A stretch of 64,000 bases of DNA from Streptomyces violaceusniger Tu 4113. Lineage in GTDB: Bacteria; Actinomycetota; Actinomycetes; Streptomycetales; Streptomycetaceae. The stretch covers positions 6,820,001 to 6,884,000 of the forward strand of contig NC_015957.1 in assembly GCF_000147815.2 (NCBI RefSeq), read 5' to 3'. The notes under the pieces are model-generated. The model worked only from the letters and a program-made list of their open reading frames with translations. It made no database searches and was not told the DNA's origin. Numbering within the stretch: position 1 is the stretch's first letter; the number at the start of each line of letters is the position of its first letter. The position numbers and the translations under genes are program-made. This document shows, one piece after another, positions 25,844 through 34,291 of this stretch.

Positions 25844-27016
25844 CTAGCCGTGGCCCGCCGACGCGGACAGCTCGCCCACGAAGGGCACGGGCTCGGGACG
25901 GGAACATGTGGTGCCGACCGGGAGCGAGGTCCGCTCCCGGGCGGCGTCGAGCAGGGTGAGCATGACGTCCAGGACATGCCGGGCGAGCTCGGCGGAGGCC
26001 CGGTGCGGGCGGCCCGCCTCCAGCGCCGGCGCCAGGTCGGCCAGGCCGTATCCCCGGGCGGAACCCGCGTATCCGGCCGACGGCGCCGGCGGCTCCCAGG
26101 CGCCACCGCGCCAGAGCTCCACCGGACCGTCGAACGTGTGGGGATCCGGCACCGACAACGAGCCCTCGCTGCTGTGCACTTCGATGCGCGGCAGCCGGGC
26201 CGCGTGCACATCGAAGCTCATCAGCAGGGTGGTGAGCGCGCCGCCCCGATGCTCCAGGACGCCGGTGATATGGGTGTCCACCTCGACGGCGAAGCGCTCG
26301 CCCGCGCGTGGCCCGCTGCCGATCTCCCGCTGGCCGCGCGGCCGGGACGCCGCTCCGGTGACCCGGACCACCGGGCCCAGCAGGTGCACCAGGGCGGACA
26401 GATAGTACGGGCCCATGTCCAGCAGCGGCCCGCCGCCGGGCCGGTAGTAGAACTCCGGGTCCGGGTGCCACGCCTCGTGCCCGGCGGTGGTCATGAAGGC
26501 GGTGGCCGCGACCGGTGTGCCGATGAGCCCGTCGTCCACGGTCTTGCGCGCGGTCTGGGTGCCCGGGCCGAGCACCATGTCCGGGGCGCAGCCGACCCGC
26601 AGTCCGGTTCGCTGTGCCGCGCCCATGATGGCGTCGGCCTCCTCGCGGGTGCCGGACAGCGGCTTCTCGCCGTACACATGCCTGCCCGCGGCGAGCGCGG
26701 CCGGCGCCACTTCGGCGTGCGCCGCCGGGATGGTCAGGTTCCGTACGGCATCGACGTCCTCGCGCGCCACCAGCTCATCGGCCGACGTGGCGACGGCGAC
26801 GCACTGCGCGCTGTGGGCGGCGGACTTGGCGCTCTTGGCGGCGGACTCGGCGCCACGGGCAGCGGCCTCGGCGCTCTTCGCGGCGGCCTCGGCACGGGTC
26901 CGGTTCACGTCGGTCACGGCGGTCAGGCGCAGTCCCGGCAGGCGCGGCAGCGTGTCCAGATAGGCCCGGCTGATCTTTGCCGCCCCGACCAGCCCTATCC
27001 TCAGCGGCTCGCCCAC
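25844..27016 (-). CDS. Gfo/Idh/MocA-family NAD(P)-dependent oxidoreductase
   Basis: 390 residues. The N-terminal Rossmann fold is LRIGLVGAAKISRAYLDTLPR, the catalytic lysine sits in GRHVYGEKPLSGTREEA, and the C-terminal sheet starts near VDDGLIGTPVAATAF. An alanine-rich insertion at about residues 42-71 (AAAKSAEAAARGAESAAKSA...) replaces the short loop after strand 2 and is encoded by degenerate tandem repeats. GTG 27016 follows GAGAGGGG six bases away. It ends 62 bases before the mannonate-dehydratase-like gene's stop-to-start region, in the same operon. It likely oxidises or reduces a sugar intermediate. Confidence 0.83.
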   Translation of the reverse strand: MGEPLRIGLVGAAKISRAYLDTLPRLPGLRLTAVTDVNRTRAEAAAKSAEAAARGAESAAKSAKSAAHSAQCVAVATSADELVAREDVDAVRNLTIPAAHAEVAPAALAAGRHVYGEKPLSGTREEADAIMGAAQRTGLRVGCAPDMVLGPGTQTARKTVDDGLIGTPVAATAFMTTAGHEAWHPDPEFYYRPGGGPLLDMGPYYLSALVHLLGPVVRVTGAASRPRGQREIGSGPRAGERFAVEVDTHITGVLEHRGGALTTLLMSFDVHAARLPRIEVHSSEGSLSVPDPHTFDGPVELWRGGAWEPPAPSAGYAGSARGYGLADLAPALEAGRPHRASAELARHVLDVMLTLLDAARERTSLPVGTTCSRPEPVPFVGELSASAGHG

Positions 27017-27077
27017 ACCGGTCCCCTCTCGGTCAGCGCCCGCACCTCGGGCGGGGTGGCGCTCGTCGCGTTCGGTC

Positions 27078-28364
27078 TCACGGCCTCTGCACGCTCCCAT
27101 CGGTGGTCCGCAGCAGGGCCCAGCGGTCGTGGGCCAGGGGCTCGGGCGCCGGATACCGGCGCGCGGCGCTCTCGTCGAAGTCGACTCCGAGCCCCGGGGC
27201 CTCCCGGGGCTCCATCGCCCCCAGACGCGGCACGATCGTCCCGGGGAAGACCTCCAGAACCGCCTCGCGGAAGGTCGCCGCCTCCTGGACGCCGAAGGCG
27301 GGGCTGGAGATGTCGAGGGCGACGGTGGCCGCCTGCGCGAGCGGGCTGACGTCGCCCGGCCCGTGCGGAGCGAGCCGGACGCCGTGCAGTTCGCAGGCGG
27401 CGGCGAGCTTACGGGCCGGGGTGAGGCCGCCGAGCGTGGGGATCCGGATCCGCGCGAAGTCGATCACCGGCCCGGCCAGCAGTGGCAGGAACTGGGTGAG
27501 GTCGCTGAACAGCTCGCCCATCGCGAGGGAGACCGGGGACGCGGCGCGCAGCCGCGCGAAGTGCGCGGCGTCCTCCGGGGCGAGCACATCCTCCACGAAG
27601 TACAGCCCGGCGTCGGCCACCCGGCGCAGGAACTCCACGGCCTGGCGCGGGTCGAGGCGCTCGTGTGCGTCGTGCAGCAACTCGACGCCGTCGCCGACCA
27701 GTTCGCGGGTACGGCGCAGCACCGGGGGCACCGCGCGCAGATAGGCGGCGCTGTCCCATCGGCCGGAGCGGTAGTGGCGGGCCCGCGCCTCCTCGGCGCC
27801 GGCGGGCGCGGCGCCGTAGGTGTCGGAGCCGGGGACGGCGGTCTGGACGCGGACGTGCCCGAAGCCCCGTTCGCGCGCGGCGGCGACCTTGTCGGCGAGC
27901 TCCTCGGCGTCCCGGCCGTCCACGTGGGTGTAGGCGGCGGCGCGGTGCCGGAAGCGGCCGCCGAGGAGGGCGTACAGCGGGGCACCGAGCCGCTTGGCCT
28001 TCAGGTCCCACAGGGCGACGTCGACGCCGCCGAGGGCGTTTCCGGTGATCGAACCGCCGCGCCAGTAGGCGCTGTTGAGGACCAGGCGGTGCAGGTCCTC
28101 GATGTCGCCGGGGTCGCGGCCGCGCAGCAGCGGCGCGAGGTAGTCGTCGATCACGCTGCGGACGGCCAGGGTGCGCTGAGGGTCGCTGGCGCATCCGAGG
28201 CCGTACAGCCCGGGGTCGTTGGTCTCGATCCGCACGATGAGGTACGGGCAGCCCTGTGGGGCCGTCAGGAACGTGCGTACGGCGGTGATGCGGAGCTTGT
28301 CGCCGCGCTCCTCCACCCAGGGGGCCTGGGCGAGCGGGAGGTGCGGCTCATGGGGTGCGGACAT
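27078..28364 (-). CDS. enolase-superfamily sugar-acid dehydratase (mannonate dehydratase-like)
   Basis: 428 residues of mandelate-racemase/ManD type. The N-terminal capping domain has PYLIVRIETNDPGLYGLGCA. The barrel includes LHDAHERLDP, VEDVLAPED and MGELF, giving the Asp-Glu-Glu metal ligands in order, and RIRIPTLGGLTPARKLA. The HDAH pattern matches the D-mannonate/D-gluconate dehydratase (ManD/RspA) branch. ATG 28364 has GGGAG close upstream. A perfect inverted repeat (28384-28404) lies just before it. With the IclR gene upstream and the oxidoreductase downstream it forms a small catabolic operon. Confidence 0.83.
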   Translation of the reverse strand: MSAPHEPHLPLAQAPWVEERGDKLRITAVRTFLTAPQGCPYLIVRIETNDPGLYGLGCASDPQRTLAVRSVIDDYLAPLLRGRDPGDIEDLHRLVLNSAYWRGGSITGNALGGVDVALWDLKAKRLGAPLYALLGGRFRHRAAAYTHVDGRDAEELADKVAAARERGFGHVRVQTAVPGSDTYGAAPAGAEEARARHYRSGRWDSAAYLRAVPPVLRRTRELVGDGVELLHDAHERLDPRQAVEFLRRVADAGLYFVEDVLAPEDAAHFARLRAASPVSLAMGELFSDLTQFLPLLAGPVIDFARIRIPTLGGLTPARKLAAACELHGVRLAPHGPGDVSPLAQAATVALDISSPAFGVQEAATFREAVLEVFPGTIVPRLGAMEPREAPGLGVDFDESAARRYPAPEPLAHDRWALLRTTDGSVQRP

Positions 28365-28383
28365 GCGCTCCCATTCCGGTATC

Positions 28384-28404
28384 CGAATGGCAATCGTCCA
28401 TTCG
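28384..28404. promoter_or_regulatory. inverted repeat, candidate IclR operator
   Basis: CGAATGG and CCATTCG are exact reverse complements separated by seven bases (CAATCGT), 20 bases upstream of the dehydratase start. The AT content and position suit binding by the IclR protein encoded next to it. Confidence 0.55.
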
Positions 28405-28485
28405 AACGTAAAGAGGGTTCAGGAGCGGTGTCAATGACCGTACCGGGATACGGTCAGGTCCGGGGCGTGCGGCGGTGTGCGGGGC

Positions 28486-29280
28486 TCAGTGCTCGCCGAG
28501 GCGCTTGAGCAGGGTCCGCAACGAGTGGGCCGCCTCGGTGACATGGGTGGCGATTTCGCTCAGCCGGGCGTCGTCCATCCGGCTGCGCGGCGCCGAGCAG
28601 CCGATCGCGTCGCCGCCGCCGTGCCCGGTACCGAGCGGGACCGCCACACAGCGGATGTCCACCGAACTCTCGCCCTCGTCCTCCGCCCAGCCGCGCTTGC
28701 GGGCGTCGGCGAGCTGGGCGAGCAGCTCGTCCGGGTCGGTGACGGTGCTCGGAGTCAGCGCCGGCAACGGCCAGTTGAGCCGGCGCTGGATCTCGGCCGC
28801 GTCGTACTGGGACAGGATCGCCTTGCCGAGCGCGGTGGCGTGCGCGGGCAGCCGGCGACCGACCGCCGAGTACATCCGCAGGGCATGGCGGGATTCGCGT
28901 TTGGCCAGGTAGACGACGTCCGTATCGTCCAGCCGGCCGAGGTGGACGGCCTCGCCGGTCTCCTCGGCGAGCAGGTCGAGCACGGGCCCGGCGATCCCGG
29001 CGAGGTCGTCGCTCTCCAGATAGGCGGTCCCGGTCAGCAGCGCCTTGAGACCGAGGCTGTACAGCGTTCCCGACGGGTCCGTCTCCACCCAGCGGCGGGA
29101 CTCCATGGTGCGCAGTACGGCGTGCAGGCTGCTCTTGGGCACGGCCAGGGTGCTCGCCATGTCGGCGAGTGAGAGCCGGGCGCCCTCGGCACCCAGGAGT
29201 TCGAGCACTTCCAGGACGCGCGCCGCGGACTTGACGTCCTCGTGACGCCGGACCCGCGCTGCTCCCGACACCGATTCCAC
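28486..29280 (-). CDS. IclR-family transcriptional regulator
   Basis: 264 residues. Winged helix: KSAARVLEVLELLGAEGARLSLADMASTLAVPKSSLHAVLRTMESRRWV in consecutive blocks near residues 15-65. The C-terminal effector domain has GEAVHLGRLDDTDVVYLAKRES and LPAHATALGKAIL, with RGWAEDEGESSVDIRCVAVPL close to the end. GTG 29280 chosen because GGAGG lies five bases upstream; a longer frame to 29331 lacks a good site. Probable local regulator of the sugar-acid genes. Confidence 0.82.
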   Translation of the reverse strand: MESVSGAARVRRHEDVKSAARVLEVLELLGAEGARLSLADMASTLAVPKSSLHAVLRTMESRRWVETDPSGTLYSLGLKALLTGTAYLESDDLAGIAGPVLDLLAEETGEAVHLGRLDDTDVVYLAKRESRHALRMYSAVGRRLPAHATALGKAILSQYDAAEIQRRLNWPLPALTPSTVTDPDELLAQLADARKRGWAEDEGESSVDIRCVAVPLGTGHGGGDAIGCSAPRSRMDDARLSEIATHVTEAAHSLRTLLKRLGEH

Positions 29281-29346
29281 GCCAGCCTCCGCTCCCCGGC
29301 CCGGCGCCCCGCTGGCCCCGGTTGCCGACACCTTACGCAGCTTGTC

Positions 29347-29375
29347 TTGACGCTATATCACGGCAAGCCTATGTT
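29347..29375 (+). promoter_or_regulatory. promoter for the sugar-uptake remnant operon
   Basis: TTGACG (29347-29352) and TATGTT (29370-29375) are 17 bases apart, a near-ideal spacing. The imperfect repeat CATTCGGTCTTCTGAACG follows at about 29391, sharing the half-site CATTCG with the IclR-type operator. Confidence 0.6.
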
Positions 29376-29432
29376 CCGTTACTCCAACGTCATTCGGTCT
29401 TCTGAACGCATCGGCATGAGGCAGGGTCTCGT

Positions 29433-29753
29433 ATGCATGCCAGATATCCGCTTTCTCCTCCCTCGGGACGTTTCTCACCGCCACGACGCGCCCGCCTCGC
29501 GGCGCTGGGCCTCGCCGCCGTACTGTCGGCCTCGGGCTTGAGCGGCTGCGGCAGCGCGTCGGGGGCGGGTTCCGCGGCCGTGACGATGTGGACGTTCAAG
29601 CAGTCGCATCTCCAGCAGCTCTCCGCGCAGAACGTGCCGCAGTACAACAGCCTGATGGCCGGTGCGCTGATCGTGGTGATCCCGGTGATCCTGCTCTTCC
29701 TCGCGCTGCAGCGGTACTTCGTGAACGGGCTCGTCGGGGCGGTGAAGGGATGA
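29433..29753 (+). CDS. chimera: sugar-binding lipoprotein signal fused to ABC permease C-terminus
   Basis: 106 residues. Residues 1-58 are the start of a family-1 solute-binding lipoprotein: basic n-region, hydrophobic stretch, lipobox-like LSGCG, then a linker and VTMWTFKQSH, the first beta strand of such proteins. From about residue 60 (LSAQNVPQYNSLMAGALIV) it is the last helix and conserved end of a MalG-type permease, LALQRYFVNGLVGAVKG. Everything between, about 400 residues of binding protein and one or two permeases, is gone, with the frame kept. The stop overlaps the next ATG (ATGA), so the deleted operon still couples translation to the downstream gene. Confidence 0.82.
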   Translation: MHARYPLSPPSGRFSPPRRARLAALGLAAVLSASGLSGCGSASGAGSAAVTMWTFKQSHLQQLSAQNVPQYNSLMAGALIVVIPVILLFLALQRYFVNGLVGAVKG

Positions 29754-30640
29754 CCCGCGTCCTGGTGACCGGCGCCGCGGGCCACATCGGGCGCCATGTG
29801 GTCGAGGATCTTCTGAACCACGGCTACCGCGTGACCGCGACCGACCGGAAGCCCGTCCACGACCCGCGCCTGGAGCGGAGCCTCGCCGGGGACCTGCGCG
29901 ACCGCGAGCTGGTGCGGGAGGCGCTGCGCGGGATGGAGGCGCTCGTCCACCTCGCGGCGATCCCGCACCCCGACACCCGGGATCCGGCAAGCCAGTTCAC
30001 CGCCAACTGCCACACCGCCTACCTGACGCTGGACGAGGCCGGGCGCGCCGGAGTGCGCCGTGTGGTGGCCGCCTCCAGCATCGGCGCGCTGGGGCTGGCG
30101 TGGTCGACCCACCGGCGCTCACCCGGCTATGTACCGGTCGACGAGTCACACGCCACGCTCGCCGAGGACCCGTACGGACTCTCCAAGCTGGTCCTCGAGC
30201 AGGTCGCCGAGGGCACCCACCGGCGCTGGGGCACCGACACCGTGTGTCTGCGCTTCCCCTTCACCGGCACCGGCCCACGGCTGACGCGCCAGCTCGCCGC
30301 CGTGCGCGCGGATCCCGGACACCACGCCGGCGACCTGTGGGGGTGGCTGGACACCCGCGACGCCGCCGCGGCGGTACGAGCCGCGCTCGGCGCCGAGGCG
30401 CGCGGCAGCCATGTGCTGTACGTGGCGGCCCCCGACACCTCCTCGGACATCCCCACGGCCGACCTGCTCGCCCGCTACCACCCCACCGCCAGGATCGTGG
30501 CGCCGCTGTCCCGCTTCGCGGGCCTGTACGACACCTCGCGCTGCACCCGGCTGCTGGGCTTCGCCCCCGCCCACGGCTGGCGTACCGCTGACGCCGTCGC
30601 CGAGGGTCCCCACTGCTCCTCCCCCACGGAAGGAACATGA
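29750..30640 (+). CDS. NAD-dependent epimerase/dehydratase (extended SDR, uronate-dehydrogenase-like)
   Basis: 296 residues. Nucleotide-binding GAAGHIGRHVVEDLL at residues 8-22, LAGDLRD for the adenine pocket, the serine of AASSIGA, and the catalytic YGLSK. The length and compact C-terminal domain fit small extended SDRs such as hexuronate dehydrogenases. ATG 29750 overlaps the chimera stop. A sugar-oxidising role fits the surrounding locus, but the substrate is not determined. Confidence 0.8.
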   Translation: MTRVLVTGAAGHIGRHVVEDLLNHGYRVTATDRKPVHDPRLERSLAGDLRDRELVREALRGMEALVHLAAIPHPDTRDPASQFTANCHTAYLTLDEAGRAGVRRVVAASSIGALGLAWSTHRRSPGYVPVDESHATLAEDPYGLSKLVLEQVAEGTHRRWGTDTVCLRFPFTGTGPRLTRQLAAVRADPGHHAGDLWGWLDTRDAAAAVRAALGAEARGSHVLYVAAPDTSSDIPTADLLARYHPTARIVAPLSRFAGLYDTSRCTRLLGFAPAHGWRTADAVAEGPHCSSPTEGT

Positions 30641-30641
30641 G

Positions 30642-31760
30642 ATGGCACACAGCCCCGGCACCCGTCGCCGGACCTTTCTGACGGCCGCGGCCGCGGGCGC
30701 CCTGGGCGCCGGCGCGCTCGCCGTGTCGGGAGGCCGGGCGGCGGCCGCCGCACCCGCCGACGACCCCAGACCCGCCGCCGCGACCCGTCTCGCCCCCTCG
30801 CCAAACGTGCACATCTTCTACTACCCCTGGTACGGCAGCCCGGAGGTCAACGGCTCCTGGCGCCACTGGCCACAGGGCGGCCTCACCCCGCCCGACGGGA
30901 TCGGCTCCGACTTCTACCCGGCGGCCGGGGCCTACGACTCCGGCGACCGCGCCGTGGTCGACCGCCATATGGGGTGGCTGGCCCAGGCCGGAACCGGTGT
31001 GCTCGTCACCAGCTGGTGGGGGCAGGGCGGTTACGAGGACCAGCGGGTGCCACTGCTCCTGGACGCGGCGGCCTCGCGCGGGCTGAAGGTGGCCTGGCAC
31101 ATCGAGCCCTACGCCGGGCGCACCGCGCAGTCCGTGGTGGACGACATCGGCTATCTCATCCAGCGGTACGGCGGCCACCCGGCCTTCTACCGGGACGCGG
31201 CACACGGCGACCGCGGCGCGTACTACGTCTTCGAGTCCCTGCGGATCGTCGACTGGGCCCCGCTCGACCAAGTGGCCGACCGCGCCATCGTGCTGGCCCA
31301 GACCACGGATGTGTCGAAGGTCGCGCACTTCGGCGGCATGTACACCTATGACGCCATCGCCGCCGGCAACAACCCGCAGTGGGCCGGCCCGGCCGCGTAC
31401 TGCCGCGACCACGGCATGGTCTGGGCACCGTCCATCGGCCCCGGCTACATCGACGACCGCGCCGTGCCCGGGAACACCACGCCCACCCTGGAGCGCGCCG
31501 ACGGCGCCACCTACGACCTGGAGTGGAACAACGCCCTCTCCCCGGCCAACGGGGGCCCGCCCACCTGGGTCTCGATCACCTCGTTCAACGAGTGGCACGA
31601 GGGCAGCCAGATCGAGCCCGCGGCGTCCGCCCCGCCCACCGCGCAGAGCTACCGGACCTACAGCGGGGCGTACGGGAGGACGGGCGCCGCGGCCGAGACG
31701 GCGTATCTCGACCGCACCGCCTACTGGGTGGCCCGGTTCGAAGCGGCTCGCCGCCGCTGA
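30642..31760 (+). CDS. secreted GH99 endo-alpha-1,2-mannosidase-like glycosidase
   Basis: 372 residues. Tat signal RRRTFLTAAAAGALGAGALA. The GH99 barrel follows: VHIFYYPWYGSPEVNGSWRHW, GVLVTSWWGQGGYEDQ, AWHIEPYAGR, and the catalytic region ITSFNEWHEGSQIEPA with both key glutamates. GH99 cleaves alpha-1,2-mannosidic bonds inside N-glycans or yeast mannan. ATG 30642 has GGAAGGAAC upstream. It is the last plus-strand gene before a convergent terminator. With the GH38 enzyme it implies processing of mannose-rich glycans. Confidence 0.87.
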   Translation: MAHSPGTRRRTFLTAAAAGALGAGALAVSGGRAAAAAPADDPRPAAATRLAPSPNVHIFYYPWYGSPEVNGSWRHWPQGGLTPPDGIGSDFYPAAGAYDSGDRAVVDRHMGWLAQAGTGVLVTSWWGQGGYEDQRVPLLLDAAASRGLKVAWHIEPYAGRTAQSVVDDIGYLIQRYGGHPAFYRDAAHGDRGAYYVFESLRIVDWAPLDQVADRAIVLAQTTDVSKVAHFGGMYTYDAIAAGNNPQWAGPAAYCRDHGMVWAPSIGPGYIDDRAVPGNTTPTLERADGATYDLEWNNALSPANGGPPTWVSITSFNEWHEGSQIEPAASAPPTAQSYRTYSGAYGRTGAAAETAYLDRTAYWVARFEAARRR

Positions 31761-31770
31761 GGCGTGGTGT

Positions 31771-31796
31771 GCCGGGGCCCCGGCCGGGGTCCCGGC
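31771..31796. terminator. hairpin between convergent GH99 genes
   Basis: GCCGGG at 31771 pairs with CCCGGC at 31791, and the inner GGCCCCGGCC continues the stem. It lies in the 44-base gap between convergent stop codons. Confidence 0.6.
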
Positions 31797-31804
31797 GAAC
31801 CGCG

Positions 31805-33049
31805 CTAGACGACGGGTTTCGTGGGCCGGTTGGGGGTCAGCGCGATCTGCTTCTTGAGCATCCGGCCCCCGTCTCCGGTGAGGCGGAGGTAGTAGTCCGA
31901 GGAACAGGCGGTGCCGTCCTCGTCGAGCGCCCAGATCCCGGAACCGGCAGGGACCATCGACGCGTTCTCGGCCGTCTTGGCTATCTGGTTGCCCTCGTTG
32001 TACTCGTCGAACATGGAGATGTAGATGCCTTGCGCGCCCACCCGCACCATGTTGTAGAACTGCCGCCACATGAAGTCGCCGTGTGCGCGCTGCCGCGACT
32101 GGGTGTCCCCGGGGAGCACACAGGGCTGGTAGTCGATCCCGTTGGCGTTGCAGTCGGCCTGGTCCGGGGTGTTGACGCCGGAGAAGAAACGGTCGGTGTC
32201 GGCGATGTTGCCGATGCGTCCCACCATCCACGGCGAGAGCATGTGGAAGGCGTGGTAGACGCCGATGTAGCCGGGGCGTGAGTCCTCGTTGCCGGACCGC
32301 CAGTGGGTGGGGACCCCACCCATCACGTAACAGCCCTGGGCCTTGAACCAGTTGATGACGTCCAGGCAGTCCGCGGCCGACCAGGGCTTGTTGGCCTCGT
32401 TGAAGCCGAACCCCCAGATGCCCACCACCGGCTTGCCGTTCTGTCTGGCGTAGGCGGAGGACGACGTATGGGCCTTCATCTTGTCCGTCCAGTCCTGCTT
32501 CATCTGGTTCTTCATGTCGAGCCAGCCGGTGGCGTCGTACATGATGTAGAACTTCCGGCCGTACTTCTCCGCCGCCGAGCGGACCTTGGTGGCCATGGCG
32601 TCGCGCGTCGGCCCCTCGGGGCTGAAGGGGTTGAAGCGCTGGAGGGCGGCGGTGTCGATGTTGTACTGCTGCATCCAGCGGAAGTGGGTGTCCACGGTCT
32701 GCTGGTCGTAGGAGGAGAACAAGGTGGCCGGCTGGCCGTTGTTGAGGTTGCTGTAGTTGGTCCGGTAGCCCTTGGTGTACTCGCGCATATCCGGCCAGCT
32801 CTGAATGCCCGTGTTGCCCGGCGACGGCGGCTGGGACATGTTGGCGGCCCAGTGCCACCAGCCGTTGATCGGGGCGCCGTCCCCCGCGCAGGCGAACCAG
32901 CCCTGATAGCCGACGGTAACCTTGCCGACGACGTCACCGGGCGGGCTGGCCGCGGTGGCGGTGCCCGTCGTCAGCTGGGCGGCGCCCAGGGCACCGAGCG
33001 CCGTGGCGCCGAGCGCGGAACCGATGAGATGGCGGCGTGAAATACCCAT
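31805..33049 (-). CDS. secreted GH99-like glycosidase (xylosidase/arabinosidase-type annotation)
   Basis: 414 residues. Tat signal SRRHLIGSALGATALGALG. The mature part starts VTVGYQGWFACAGDGAPINGWWHW, with FYIMYDATGW, VVGIWGFGFNE and GIYISMFDEYNEGNQIAKTAEN, a GH99/GH71-like barrel with candidate acids near the last motif. Such proteins are commonly annotated as xylosidase/arabinosidase-like, but biochemical support is thin. ATG 33049 with an AGGCAGG upstream. It converges on the GH99 gene. The 180-base gap upstream to the cupin gene holds its promoter region and nothing else I recognise. Confidence 0.75.
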   Translation of the reverse strand: MGISRRHLIGSALGATALGALGAAQLTTGTATAASPPGDVVGKVTVGYQGWFACAGDGAPINGWWHWAANMSQPPSPGNTGIQSWPDMREYTKGYRTNYSNLNNGQPATLFSSYDQQTVDTHFRWMQQYNIDTAALQRFNPFSPEGPTRDAMATKVRSAAEKYGRKFYIMYDATGWLDMKNQMKQDWTDKMKAHTSSSAYARQNGKPVVGIWGFGFNEANKPWSAADCLDVINWFKAQGCYVMGGVPTHWRSGNEDSRPGYIGVYHAFHMLSPWMVGRIGNIADTDRFFSGVNTPDQADCNANGIDYQPCVLPGDTQSRQRAHGDFMWRQFYNMVRVGAQGIYISMFDEYNEGNQIAKTAENASMVPAGSGIWALDEDGTACSSDYYLRLTGDGGRMLKKQIALTPNRPTKPVV

Positions 33050-33229
33050 GAGGGCCTGCCTTTCCGGCAGTGAGCGGCTTGAGTGGGGGTGCTCGCTGCG
33101 GCGGAGCGTAATCACGCGTTCACGATTCCGCAATTTAATGGACGGTTAGCCGAATTCAGGCGGACGCGCATTTCGTCGTTTATGCGCCATTCCCTCATTC
33201 GGCGATCAAGGATCGAGGACCGGCGGTCG

Positions 33230-33643
33230 TCAGTGGCCGCGGGTGCGGGTGCCGCCGTACTGCTCGTCCCTGACCTTCTCCAGCCAGGTGGTCTCGGGGG
33301 TGTCGTCGAACGTGCCTTCCCACATCGCCAGGTGCTGCATAAACCGATCCGGCGTGGCGCCGTGCCAGTGCTCCTCGTCGGGCGGGCAGGTCACGGTCTC
33401 GCCGGGGTGGGCCTCGAAGACCGTGCCGTCGCGGGTGCCGATCAGGGCGATGCCCTCCACCACGTGCAGGGTCTGGCCCACCGCGTGGCGGTGCCAGGCG
33501 GTGTGCGCGCCCGGAGAGAAGCGCACCATGTTGACGCGCATCCGGGAGGGATCCTGGCCGATGCAGATGACGTCGAACCACACATCGCCGGTGAACCAGT
33601 CCGCGGGGGCCTTCGTGGTGGGCTGGGGCGTGACGAACTTCAA
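33230..33643 (-). CDS. cupin-domain protein
   Basis: 137 residues. Cupin motif 1 appears as PGAHTAWHRHAVGQTLHVVEG and motif 2 as PGETVTCPPDEEHWHGATP. The start is an unusual TTG at 33643, with AAGGA six bases upstream; no ATG or GTG fits. It is divergent from the XRE gene, a frequent pairing in Streptomyces in which the regulator controls a small cupin or oxidoreductase gene. The catalytic role is unknown. Confidence 0.78.
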   Translation of the reverse strand: MKFVTPQPTTKAPADWFTGDVWFDVICIGQDPSRMRVNMVRFSPGAHTAWHRHAVGQTLHVVEGIALIGTRDGTVFEAHPGETVTCPPDEEHWHGATPDRFMQHLAMWEGTFDDTPETTWLEKVRDEQYGGTRTRGH

Positions 33644-33739
33644 CGGTTTTCCTTCTTCCCGTGACTTTCTTCGGTGTCGCTTCGGTGTCTTTTCCGTGGC
33701 GTGGCTTCCAGGCTCGCACCTGCGCGCAGACTCGCGCAG

Positions 33740-33775
33740 AGGAGGGTTTCCTCCTGGGAGAGAAACATCCTGGGA
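33740..33775. promoter_or_regulatory. operator-like repeats between the cupin and XRE genes
   Basis: AGGAGG-GTTT-CCTCCT (33740-33755) is a perfect inverted repeat, and TCCTGGGA occurs twice (about 33752 and 33768) 16 bases apart. It lies in the divergent 181-base gap where an MmyB-type XRE protein would be expected to bind. Confidence 0.45.
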
Positions 33776-34291
33776 CAAAACTCTCCCCCTCAGCGGGCCA
33801 CCGGCCGGTGCCACACTGGGAACCATGAGTCCCGACGCACACCTCAACCAACTGGGCGAATTCCTCAAGGCCCGCCGGGCCGAGCTCAGTCCCCGCACCG
33901 TCGGACTGCCCGACAGCGCGGGCCCGCGTCGGGTGGCAGGTCTGCGCCGGGAAGAGGTCGCCCAGCTCGCGGCCATCTCCCCCGACTACTACACCCGCTT
34001 GGAGCAGGGCCGCATCCACGCCTCCGCACCCGTGCTGGAGGCCCTCGCCCAGGCCCTGCACCTCGACGACGACCAGCGCGGCTATCTCTTCGGACTCGCC
34101 GGAAAGGAAATCGCCCGCCCCCGGCGCCGGGCGCGGCAGAAAGTCCAGCCGCAATTGCGGCGGCTGCTGGACGACCTCACCGCCACCCCCGCCGTCGTCA
34201 TGGGGCGGCGCATGGACGTCATCGCGTGGAATTCCCTCGCCGCCGCACTCATTACCGACTTCGGGCAGGTTCCGGAAAAGCACCGGAACTA

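Noticed and set aside
22985..27349. A 1454-codon open frame on the plus strand opposite the sugar dehydrogenase and oxidoreductase genes
   Set aside because: It is antisense to well-motifed genes, is rich in Gly/Arg/Val as expected of a shadow frame in GC-rich DNA, and shows no domain.
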